Assembly: GCF_030696665.1 (NCBI RefSeq)
Contig: NZ_JAUYRV010000010.1
Location: 56,013-120,012 of the forward strand
Direction of reading: 5' to 3'
Length of the DNA stretch: 64,000 bases
Source of the DNA: Novosphingobium sp.
Lineage (GTDB): Bacteria > Pseudomonadota > Alphaproteobacteria > Sphingomonadales > Sphingomonadaceae
Below the pieces are notes generated by a model. The model was given only the letters and a program-made list of their open reading frames with translations, made no database searches and was not told the DNA's origin. Every line of letters begins with the position of its first letter. Within the stretch, counting starts at the first letter, position 1. Made by a program: the position numbers and the translations under genes. Positions 1 to 7,360 of the stretch are shown one piece after another.

Positions 1-551
1 AGCAGAATGTCGGGGCGCAGCGCAGCGTGGAGGCGCGCGATTTCGGCGCGGGGGAGCCAGCTGCCGGTGGGGTTGTTGGGGTTGGCGAGGAAAACGACGC
101 GGGTGCGTTCAGTCACGCAGGCGAGCAGCGCGTCGACATCGGTGCCATAGTCGTGATCGGGCGCGACCACCGGGGTGGCGCCGCAGCGGCGGGCGGCGAT
201 GTCGTAGACCGAGAAGCCGTAGCGGACATAGACAACCTCGTCGCCCGGCCCGGCATAGGCCTGCGCGGCAAGGTTGAGCAGTTCGTCCGAGCCGGTGCCC
301 ATGACCACGCGCGCGGGATCGAGGCCGTGGACTTGCGCGATGGCGGTGCGCAGCGCCGTGCTGTCAGGATCAGGGTAGCGCGCCGGATCGCCTGCGTGGG
401 TCTGTGCCTCAAGCGCGGCGGCGCTGGTGCCGAGCGGGTTCTCGTTGGCGGAGAGCTTGGTCAGCACTTGCCCGTCCTTGCCGGTCGACTTGCCGGGGAC
501 ATAGGCGTGAATGCCGAGGATCCATTCTTTGGGCTTAGGCGCGTTTTCCAT
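1..551 (-). CDS. hisC: histidinol-phosphate aminotransferase, N-terminal part (runs off the window edge)
   Basis: The first 183 residues of a fold-type I PLP aminotransferase are read on the minus strand from ATG at 551. The sequence opens [17 protein letters not shown] and carries the HisC hallmarks LSANENPLG (about residues 32-40), [17 protein letters not shown] and [11 protein letters not shown]. HisC transfers an amino group between glutamate and imidazole-acetol phosphate in histidine biosynthesis. In this alphaproteobacterial subfamily it can also serve aromatic amino acid transamination. The catalytic lysine lies beyond the window, so the end of the gene is unseen. It follows the glnK-amtB unit on the same strand but is separated from it by a terminator hairpin. 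Confidence 0.9.
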   Translation of the reverse strand, partial: MENAPKPKEWILGIHAYVPGKSTGKDGQVLTKLSANENPLGTSAAALEAQTHAGDPARYPDPDSTALRTAIAQVHGLDPARVVMGTGSDELLNLAAQAYAGPGDEVVYVRYGFSVYDIAARRCGATPVVAPDHDYGTDVDALLACVTERTRVVFLANPNNPTGSWLPRAEIARLHAALRPDIL

Positions 552-610
552 GAGGCCGCGCCTTAGAGATTGCCGGAGTTTCCGGCAAGCGAACCCCGGG
601 GCAAGGACGA

Positions 611-645
611 AAAAAGGGCCGGAAGCGGGCTAGCGCTTCCGGCCT
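611..645 (-). terminator. intrinsic terminator after amtB
   Basis: On the minus strand a near-perfect GC-rich stem (arms GGCCGGAAGCG and CGCTTCCGGCC, loop of about five bases) is followed by CCCTTTTT. It sits about 90 bases past the amtB stop and before hisC, which fits the end of the glnK-amtB transcript. Confidence 0.75.
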
Positions 646-734
646 TAGTCTGTTCGCAGGAGGAACATGGTTTGGCGGGGCAGGGAATGAGAGGGAGAGG
701 ATCTGTTTCCCCCACTCCGCCAATTCGGGTAAAC

Positions 735-2153
735 TTAATAGTTGTAGGCGCGCTCGCCGTGTTCGGAGATGTCGAGGCCTTCGCGCTCTGATTCTTCCGA
801 CGGACGCAGACCGATGGTCTTGTCGACGATGAAGAAGAGGATCGCTGAGCCAATGCCCGAGAACAGGACGGTGAAGAGCACTGCCTTGATCTGCGTCATC
901 ACCTGGGTGCCGATGCTGTAGCTGTCAGCGTCGAAGCCTGCCGGGAACACGGTGTAGTCAAACACGCCCTGGCCACCAAGCGAAGGAGCCGCGACGATGC
1001 CGGTGGCGATGGCGCCAACGATGCCGCCCACGCCGTGCACGCCGAATACGTCGAGCGTATCGTCATACTTGAGCTTGTTCTTCACCGTGCTGACGAAGAG
1101 GTAGCAGATGGGCGAGACGACGAGGCCGAGGACAATCGAGGTCATCGGAGCGCCGAGACCCGAAGCCGGGGTGATCGCCACGAGGCCAGCGACGGCACCC
1201 GTTGCAGCGCCCAGCATCGAAGGCTTGCCGTGGTGGATCTGCTCGACAATCGCCCAGGAGACGGCTGCGGCAGCGGTGGCGACGAAAGTGTTGATGAAGG
1301 CAACTGCGGTGACGCCATTGGCTTCGAGGTTGGAGCCAGCGTTGAAGCCGAACCAGCCCACCCACAGAAGCGAAGCACCGATCATGGTCATGGTCAGCGA
1401 GTGCGGCGGAGTAGCTTCCTTGCCGAAGCCAACGCGCTTGCCGATCATGATGCAGCCAACGAGGCCTGCGATACCGGCGTTGATGTGCACCACGGTGCCA
1501 CCAGCGAAGTCGAGCGCGCCCATTGCCCACAGGAAACCAGCATCGGTCGGAGCATCAGGCAGGAAGTCTGGGCCAGCCCAGTACCAGACCATGTGCGCCA
1601 TCGGGAAGTAGATCGCGGTCAGCCACAGGACGGTAAAGACCATCAGCGCCGAGAACTTCACGCGCTCTGCAAAGGCACCGACGATCAGCGCCGGGGTGAT
1701 GCAGGCAAAGGTCATCTGGAAGATGACGAACGCGTATTCAGGAATGTAGACGTTGTTCGAGAAGGTTGCCGCATAGGTCGTTGCATCAACGCCCATCAGG
1801 AACATCTTCGAGAAGCCGCCGACGAACGGACCGCCGCTGGTGAAGGCCATCGAATAGCCCCAGCTGACCCATACGAGCGCTGCGACCGAAACGACCATGA
1901 ACACCTGCATAAGCACCGAGAGCATGTTCTTGGTGCGAACGAGGCCGCCGTAAAAAAGTGCGAGTGCCGGAACGCTCATCATCAGGACGAGTGCCGACGA
2001 AATCAGCATCCAGGTCGTGTCGCCCTTGTTGACCATGCCGGCCATCTGTTCAACCGATGGTGCCTTGATCGGCCCATCCTGTGCAAAAGCAGCCGTAGCG
2101 GCGAAGAGCGAAGCGCCCGTTCCCACCAAGCCACCGATCATCTTACGGATCAT
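735..2153 (-). CDS. amtB: ammonium transporter AmtB
   Basis: A 472-residue Amt/Mep/Rh-family inner-membrane ammonium channel. An N-terminal signal-like segment (MIRKMIGGLVG... ending near AFAQDG) precedes about 11 hydrophobic helices. Both pore histidines of the family are visible, in AGGTVVHINAG and FGVHGVGG. A longer reading from 2192 is possible and would overlap glnK by 4 bases. I prefer ATG at 2153 because AGGGGA stands seven bases upstream and the predicted signal segment begins there. It lies directly downstream of glnK, the classic glnK-amtB pair, in which uridylylation-controlled GlnK plugs the channel when nitrogen is plentiful. Expression is probably driven by the sigma-54 promoter upstream of glnK. 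Confidence 0.95.
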   Translation of the reverse strand: MIRKMIGGLVGTGASLFAATAAFAQDGPIKAPSVEQMAGMVNKGDTTWMLISSALVLMMSVPALALFYGGLVRTKNMLSVLMQVFMVVSVAALVWVSWGYSMAFTSGGPFVGGFSKMFLMGVDATTYAATFSNNVYIPEYAFVIFQMTFACITPALIVGAFAERVKFSALMVFTVLWLTAIYFPMAHMVWYWAGPDFLPDAPTDAGFLWAMGALDFAGGTVVHINAGIAGLVGCIMIGKRVGFGKEATPPHSLTMTMIGASLLWVGWFGFNAGSNLEANGVTAVAFINTFVATAAAAVSWAIVEQIHHGKPSMLGAATGAVAGLVAITPASGLGAPMTSIVLGLVVSPICYLFVSTVKNKLKYDDTLDVFGVHGVGGIVGAIATGIVAAPSLGGQGVFDYTVFPAGFDADSYSIGTQVMTQIKAVLFTVLFSGIGSAILFFIVDKTIGLRPSEESEREGLDISEHGERAYNY

Positions 2154-2188
2154 GTTGGTTCCCCTAAGGTCGGAAATGGAAGGCGCGC

Positions 2189-2527
2189 TCACAGCGCGGT
2201 ATCCCCGGTTTCGCCGGTGCGGATACGCGTGGCCGATGCGAGATCGAGCACGAAAACCTTGCCGTCGCCAATTGCTTCGGTGCTGGCGGCCTGCTGGATC
2301 GTTTCCACGATCTGCGGCGCGAGATCATCGCTTGCGGCGATCTCGATTTTCACCTTCGGCAGCATGTTCGTCGAGTATTCGGCGCCACGGTAGATTTCGG
2401 TCTGGCCCTTCTGCCGACCAAAGCCCTTCACCTCCGACACCGTCATCCCAGCGACGCCCAAGGCCGAGAGCGCTTCACGCACTTCGTCGAGCTTGAACGG
2501 CTTGATGATGGCGATGATGAATTTCAT
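2189..2527 (-). CDS. glnK: nitrogen regulatory protein P-II
   Basis: A 112-residue P-II signal protein, full family length. It begins MKFIIAIIKPFKLDEV and has the T-loop with the uridylylation site Tyr51 (GAEY51STN). It senses ATP/ADP and 2-oxoglutarate and regulates AmtB and nitrogen-control enzymes. The modifying enzyme GlnD is encoded at 15273-18017 in this window. Its linkage to amtB supports glnK rather than glnB. Confidence 0.95.
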   Translation of the reverse strand: MKFIIAIIKPFKLDEVREALSALGVAGMTVSEVKGFGRQKGQTEIYRGAEYSTNMLPKVKIEIAASDDLAPQIVETIQQAASTEAIGDGKVFVLDLASATRIRTGETGDTAL

Positions 2528-2580
2528 TCATGCCCCCTTCTTTTGCCCACACGCCGGGCGACCTGCCGGCGTAGAGTGTT

Positions 2581-2598
2581 AAGCAAAGGGCGTGCCAA
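2581..2598 (-). promoter_or_regulatory. sigma-54 (RpoN) promoter of glnK-amtB
   Basis: On the minus strand, 54 bases before the glnK start, reads TTGGCACGCCCTTTGCTT. It matches the -24/-12 pattern TGGCACG-N4-TTGC with the exact GG-to-GC spacing. This implies NtrC-type activation under nitrogen limitation. I did not find a convincing paired NtrC enhancer upstream. Confidence 0.8.
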
Positions 2599-2723
2599 AT
2601 CAGAAAAGTTACGGATTGGGCCGTTTACGGGAACAGAACTCCCCAGCCAACGGTTAAAGCCGCCCGATTCTTGTGCATGTTATGCGATTTGCCTGTTTTT
2701 TAGGCAGGCCTACGTGCCACAAA

Positions 2724-3452
2724 TCAGGGCAGGATCAGTGTGGCCCACACCGGCAGATGATCCGATCCCACCGCTGCCAGCGGACTGTGGTGAACACCGC
2801 TGGCCTCTACTGCGAGGTCTTCGCTCACCACGATACGGTCAAGCTGCGCCAGCGGACGGCGCGCGGGGAAACTGCGGCCCGGGGCAAGCACGCGCAAGGG
2901 CGGTGCGAAAGCAGACAGCGCGCCGCCAGTGATCGACCATTCATTGAGGTCACCCATCATCACGGCATGACCGGAGTTCTCATGCGCGGCGATGTGATTG
3001 CAGACCGCCGAAACCTGCTGACGGCGACGCAGGCCGGACAGATCAAGGTGCATGCCGACCACACGCAGCAATGCTCCGCCCACCCGCAGCGTGGCGCACA
3101 CCGCACCGCGCGGTTCTATGGTCGGCAGCGGCACAGCGCAGGCCTCAACCACTTCGATCCCACGCCGCACGAGCAAGGCATTGCCATGCCAGCCCATGCT
3201 GGATGCGGTGCGTGCGCTATCGTAATGCCCCGGCTCTACCACCATCCAAGGGCTGTGATCATCCAGTGTGGCGCGCGGAATCACGGCTTCACGCAGGCCA
3301 AAGCGGCGGTCAGCTTCCTGCAACGCGATCACATCCGCGTCGATCTCGCGCAGCACCGTAAGAATCCGCTCGGGATCGCGCTTTCGGTCCAGCCCGACAC
3401 CCTTGTGGATGTTGTAGCTGGCGACCTTCAGCTTGGTGCGTGCTTCAGGCAC
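2724..3452 (-). CDS. endonuclease/exonuclease/phosphatase family protein
   Basis: About 242 residues of the EEP metal-dependent phosphoesterase fold. Motifs seen are SYNIHKGVG (N-terminal Asn), ALQEADRR (metal-binding Glu), GDLNEW (catalytic Asp/Asn) and GSDHLPVWA (terminal Asp-His). These conserve the Mg-dependent phosphodiesterase site, but the substrate is unknown. The chosen GTG at 3452 overlaps the upstream gene's stop by 8 bases (GTGCCTGA), a typical coupled start. An ATG at 3515 would add 21 residues that lie inside the neighbour. Last gene of a three-gene minus-strand unit. Confidence 0.82.
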   Translation of the reverse strand: MPEARTKLKVASYNIHKGVGLDRKRDPERILTVLREIDADVIALQEADRRFGLREAVIPRATLDDHSPWMVVEPGHYDSARTASSMGWHGNALLVRRGIEVVEACAVPLPTIEPRGAVCATLRVGGALLRVVGMHLDLSGLRRRQQVSAVCNHIAAHENSGHAVMMGDLNEWSITGGALSAFAPPLRVLAPGRSFPARRPLAQLDRIVVSEDLAVEASGVHHSPLAAVGSDHLPVWATLILP

Positions 3453-4002
3453 CTGTAATGTAACGGTCGGTCGGTCGCACCGGCAACCCGTCGATACTGC
3501 GGACGCGCCCGGCAACTTTGGTTTTCCAGGCTGCCGGATCGGCTTGCGCGTGATATTTGACGAGTGTCTTGCGCTCCTGCTCCATGTTCATGATTGGAAC
3601 ACCCCAGCCGCAACTTGTCTGCACACTATCGACTGCGATGTCGAAGATCTGGCGCGTACCGGGGAGCAGCACGAAATGCGCGGCCAGTTCTTCCCATTCA
3701 GGATCAGCAGGCAGGACTGGCTTGCCATGACCATAGAGCCGCAGGATCAAGGCCGGCTGCTGAAAATTGGTCATCATCACGGTGATGCGACCATCGGCAA
3801 GGAGATGGGCGTGGGTTTCGTTCCCGGACCCGCCCAGATCGAGATAGGCGACCCGATTTGGCCCCAGCACACGAAAGCTGTCATAGCCCTTGGGCGAGAG
3901 GTTGATGCGCCCCGCGGCTGCGGCGGTGGCCACGAAGAACACCGCTTGCCGACTGATCATTTCCTGATGTTCAGGCAGGATTCGGTCAGCAAATTCGGAC
4001 AT
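3445..4002 (-). CDS. pyridoxamine 5'-phosphate oxidase family protein
   Basis: A 185-residue FMN-binding split-barrel protein of the PNPOx-like group, not the true PdxH. Visible features are the opening strand VFFVATAAAAGRINLSPKG, the FMN-contacting region DLGGSGNETHAHL and a C-terminal Trp/Gly-rich stretch. Such proteins reduce or bind flavin or F420-type substrates, and the function here is unknown. It overlaps the upstream hydrolase stop (TGATG) and the downstream EEP start, so the three genes are translationally coupled. Confidence 0.8.
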   Translation of the reverse strand: MSEFADRILPEHQEMISRQAVFFVATAAAAGRINLSPKGYDSFRVLGPNRVAYLDLGGSGNETHAHLLADGRITVMMTNFQQPALILRLYGHGKPVLPADPEWEELAAHFVLLPGTRQIFDIAVDSVQTSCGWGVPIMNMEQERKTLVKYHAQADPAAWKTKVAGRVRSIDGLPVRPTDRYITGA

Positions 4003-4874
4003 CAGAGGAAGTCCTTGAGCGTCTTGATGAATTTGTCGAACTGGTCATGGTGGAGCCAGTGCCCGGCGTTCTCGAACTCAACCACCTTGGCATTGCGGAA
4101 ATGCTCCGCCATGCCGTTGCGTTCCGGGTTGCCCGCCCATGAATCCGCACCGTTGAGCAGCAAGGTGGGGCAGGTAATGGCTTTCCACAGTTCGTTGCGC
4201 TGGTCGATGCTGATGTCATAGGGTGCGCCATCGACATTGAGGTGCGGATCGAACTTCCAGCTGAACGTGCCGTCCTCGTTCCGGTTGATGCCGTGCAGCG
4301 TCAGATGGCGGGCCTGAACGTCGGTCAGGTAGGGGTTTTCACCCTTCATGCGCGCATAGGCGTCTTCCAGCGTGGGATAGCGGCGTGGCAGACGGCCTGC
4401 TGCCTTGCGCTTTTCACCGATGAATTCGCGCACACGCCGCGCAAACGGCACGTCCTTCAGCAGGGCCTCGCGCTCTGGCGTGGGAAACAGGCCTTCGATG
4501 GCGACGAGTTTGCGCACGTTTTCAGGAAACAACCCGGCATAACGCAGGCTGGTATTGGCCCCCCACGAATGCGAAACAATTGTGACCGGGGCGAGGTCTA
4601 GCTGGTGAATCAGCTGCGCCACATCATAGACAAGGTCCATCGTGCGATAGTTGCCGTCATCGGTCCACTGGCTGTCACCGTGGCCCCGGTGGTCCATCGC
4701 GATGATGTGCCAATCCTCGCGCAGCGCCTCTGCCGTCCAGTCCCACGAACGGCAATGATCGCGCCCACCGTGAACAAGCAGAAGCGGTGGCTTGTCAGCA
4801 TTACCCCAATCCACATAGTGGAGGCGCAGGCGCTGCGAGATGAACGTGTTCGAAGTTGGGCCGAGTAACTGCAT
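4002..4874 (-). CDS. alpha/beta-fold hydrolase
   Basis: A 290-residue alpha/beta hydrolase. The oxyanion motif HGGRDH (about residues 35-40), the nucleophile elbow SHSWGAN and a late histidine in NAGHWLHHDQF form a plausible Ser-Asp-His triad. It is probably cytosolic, with no signal peptide. Esterase, lactonase and C-C hydrolase roles are all possible and no substrate can be assigned. First gene of the coupled minus-strand trio with the PNPOx-like and EEP genes. Confidence 0.82.
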   Translation of the reverse strand: MQLLGPTSNTFISQRLRLHYVDWGNADKPPLLLVHGGRDHCRSWDWTAEALREDWHIIAMDHRGHGDSQWTDDGNYRTMDLVYDVAQLIHQLDLAPVTIVSHSWGANTSLRYAGLFPENVRKLVAIEGLFPTPEREALLKDVPFARRVREFIGEKRKAAGRLPRRYPTLEDAYARMKGENPYLTDVQARHLTLHGINRNEDGTFSWKFDPHLNVDGAPYDISIDQRNELWKAITCPTLLLNGADSWAGNPERNGMAEHFRNAKVVEFENAGHWLHHDQFDKFIKTLKDFL

Positions 4875-4933
4875 GGCAGGCTAACTGCGCTCGATGCCGC
4901 CCGGATTCAACCCCTCGAATGGACTAAGGCGTC

Positions 4934-6466
4934 CTAACGTTCCTTGGTGGCGGAGAACACCAGCTCTGGATTGCGCTCTTGCTGATACCCAACATCCCAC
5001 GCCGACCGAGCCATGAATACCGGGTCGCCGTCACGGTCCTTGGCGAGGTTAGACACGTTGAAATCAGTGAAAGATTTCAACGCAGTATCACTACCCTTCA
5101 CCCAGCGCGCGGTATCGAATGGCGAGGGTTCCAGCCCAGCTTCGACCTTGTATTCCGCCTCAAGCCGCGAGACGAGCACGTCCAACTGGAGTTGCCCCAC
5201 CACGCCAACGATCCATTGTGAACCGATCTCCGGGTAGAACACCTGAATCACGCCCTCTTCGGACAGATCATCCAGCGCCTTGCGCAACTGCTTGGTCTTG
5301 GTCGGGTCTTTCAGCACCACGCGGCGCAGGATTTCCGGGGCGAAGTTGGGCAGGCCGGTAAAGCGCAGGTCGTTCTTTTCCGACAGCGTATCGCCGACGC
5401 GCAAGGTGCCGTGGTTGGGAATGCCGATGATGTCGCCCGCCTCGGCGGTATCGGCAATTTCACGGTCCTGCGCGAAGAACAGGATCGGCGAATGGACCGC
5501 GATGGGCTTCCCGCTACCCGAAGGCGTCAGCTTCATGCCCCGCCGGAACGTGCCCGAAACCATGCGCATGAAGGCGATTCGGTCGCGGTGCTGCGGGTCC
5601 ATATTGGCCTGCACCTTGAAGATGAAGCCGGTCACGTCGGCGCGCTCGGGGTCTACCGTGCCGACGCTCGACGATTGCGGGCGCGGCGGCGGAGCGAACT
5701 TTGCAATCGCGTCGATCAGGTCGACCACGCCGAAGTTCTTGAGCGCCGAGCCGAAATAGACCGGCGTCAGGTCGCCATTACGATAGGCTTCGATGTCGAA
5801 TTCGGGATAGCCGGCGCGGGCCAGTTCGATCTCTTCGGCAATGTCGGCCGGAATCTCGCCGGAGGCATAGGGGGCAGACTCCACCTTGCCCAGAAACTCG
5901 CGGCTATCGCCTTCGGGGCGGGCGATGGTTTCATCGGCAAAGCTCATCACGCCCTGAAAAATGCCGCCCATGCCGATGGGCCAGGACATTGGCACCACAT
6001 CAAGCGCCAGCGCATCGGCCACTTCGTCCAGTGTTTCGAACACCGAGCGGCCTTCGCGGTCCACCTTGTTCACGAAAGTGATGATCGGCACCGAGCGCAA
6101 GCGGCAGACCTCGAACAGCTTGCGCGTCTGCGGCTCGATACCCTTGGCCGCGTCGATCACCATGATCGCCGAATCGACGGCGGTGAGCGTGCGGTAGGTG
6201 TCTTCGGAAAAGTCCTCGTGACCCGGCGTATCGAGCAGGTTGAAGACGATGCCGTCCTTCTGGAAGGTCATCACCGAGGACGTGACCGAGATGCCGCGCT
6301 GCTGCTCAATCTTCATCCAGTCAGACCGCGCACGCCGCGCGGCCCCACGCGCCTTTACCTCGCCCGCAAGGTGGATGGCGCCACCCTGCAGCAGCAGCTT
6401 TTCGGTGAGCGTCGTTTTACCGGCGTCAGGATGCGAGATGATGGCGAAGGTGCGGCGATTGGACAT
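4934..6466 (-). CDS. prfC: peptide chain release factor 3
   Basis: A 510-residue translational GTPase that removes RF1/RF2 from the ribosome after termination. G-motifs are clear: SHPDAGKTTL (P-loop), DTPGHEDFSEDTYR and NKVDREGR. Length is slightly under the E. coli protein (529). Starts at ATG 6466. Followed nine bases upstream in transcription order by the aldose epimerase-like gene, so probably cotranscribed. Confidence 0.96.
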   Translation of the reverse strand: MSNRRTFAIISHPDAGKTTLTEKLLLQGGAIHLAGEVKARGAARRARSDWMKIEQQRGISVTSSVMTFQKDGIVFNLLDTPGHEDFSEDTYRTLTAVDSAIMVIDAAKGIEPQTRKLFEVCRLRSVPIITFVNKVDREGRSVFETLDEVADALALDVVPMSWPIGMGGIFQGVMSFADETIARPEGDSREFLGKVESAPYASGEIPADIAEEIELARAGYPEFDIEAYRNGDLTPVYFGSALKNFGVVDLIDAIAKFAPPPRPQSSSVGTVDPERADVTGFIFKVQANMDPQHRDRIAFMRMVSGTFRRGMKLTPSGSGKPIAVHSPILFFAQDREIADTAEAGDIIGIPNHGTLRVGDTLSEKNDLRFTGLPNFAPEILRRVVLKDPTKTKQLRKALDDLSEEGVIQVFYPEIGSQWIVGVVGQLQLDVLVSRLEAEYKVEAGLEPSPFDTARWVKGSDTALKSFTDFNVSNLAKDRDGDPVFMARSAWDVGYQQERNPELVFSATKER

Positions 6467-6475
6467 TGCGCGCGG

Positions 6476-7360
6476 TTAGCGCGGCTGAACGCTCACGTCC
6501 ATGCGGAAGCTGCGGGTTTCGCGCGGGGCCAGCAGGACGATGCCGGGCTTTTCGGGGAAGTCACCGGTGAAGTCTTCGGGATCGGCATGGCCCTGCCACG
6601 GCTCGATACAGATGTAGCGTGCGCCGGGGACTTGCCAGACGCCGAGCGCGGGCGTGTCTGGGAAGGCGATGTCGAGCTTGGTGCTGTCAGTTGCACCATA
6701 GCGCAGGCTGCGGCTGTTCAGGTGGTCCCAGATCAGCGCATCGGCGCGGAACAGGTCTTCGTTCAAGGGCAGTTCGCGCGCATTGATGGGCGTCGGTTCA
6801 CCTTGGGCGAGTAGCAGGCCGGTTTCTCGCGACACGCGGCGGACGTCCTGCGGCTCGTCAGCTTCGAACACCAGTTTGTGTGCAGCCTTGTCGGCTCTGC
6901 CGGGGAGCGGCCAGGCGAAGGCGGGGTGATAGCCGAAGCTGAAGGGGAGAGGATCGGCGCTGGGATTGAACACGCTGGTTTCGATGTGCAGCGTCATCCC
7001 TTCGATGCGGAAGGAAACTTCCAGCACGAAGCCGAAGGGGTAAACGGCGCGCGTATCGGGCGAATCGGTGAGGCGGAAGCGGGCCTCGTTGCCTTCGACA
7101 TGAACCGGCGAAAACGCGCTGCGGCGGGCAAAGCCGTGGCGCGGCAGCGGGTATTCGCGGCCGTCAAGGCGCAGCACATCGCCGCTGAGCGAACCGACGA
7201 TGGGGAACAGCAGCGGCGCGTGGCCTCCCCAGAACGCCGGGTCGGCATCGGTCATGTATTCCGCGCCCGACGAATCGGTCAGCGACCACAGCTCGGCACC
7301 GAGCGGATTGATCCGCGCGGTCAGTTCGCCATTCGTGATCGTGACCAGTTCTTCGCTCAT
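6476..7360 (-). CDS. aldose 1-epimerase family protein
   Basis: A 294-residue galactose-mutarotase-like beta-sandwich protein. Typical segments are GAELWSLTDSSGAEYM near the N terminus, HGFARRSAF with the conserved His, and FGYHPAFAWPLPG with the second His. It probably interconverts anomers of a sugar or sugar phosphate. Start ATG overlaps the pheT stop by 4 bases (ATGA), so it is read through from pheST. Confidence 0.85.
   Translation of the reverse strand: MSEELVTITNGELTARINPLGAELWSLTDSSGAEYMTDADPAFWGGHAPLLFPIVGSLSGDVLRLDGREYPLPRHGFARRSAFSPVHVEGNEARFRLTDSPDTRAVYPFGFVLEVSFRIEGMTLHIETSVFNPSADPLPFSFGYHPAFAWPLPGRADKAAHKLVFEADEPQDVRRVSRETGLLLAQGEPTPINARELPLNEDLFRADALIWDHLNSRSLRYGATDSTKLDIAFPDTPALGVWQVPGARYICIEPWQGHADPEDFTGDFPEKPGIVLLAPRETRSFRMDVSVQPR

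Noticed and set aside
1035..2393. 452-codon plus-strand frame
   Set aside because: Antisense to amtB-glnK, rich in Arg/His/Asp/Glu with no family features. A GC-codon shadow of real genes.
2690..2720. Hairpin GCCTG-CAGGC between the EEP and glnK genes as a terminator
   Set aside because: Short stem without a T-run on either strand in the right position; also close to the glnK upstream control region.
5411..6814. 467-codon plus-strand frame
   Set aside because: Antisense to prfC and the epimerase gene; composition typical of a shadow frame.
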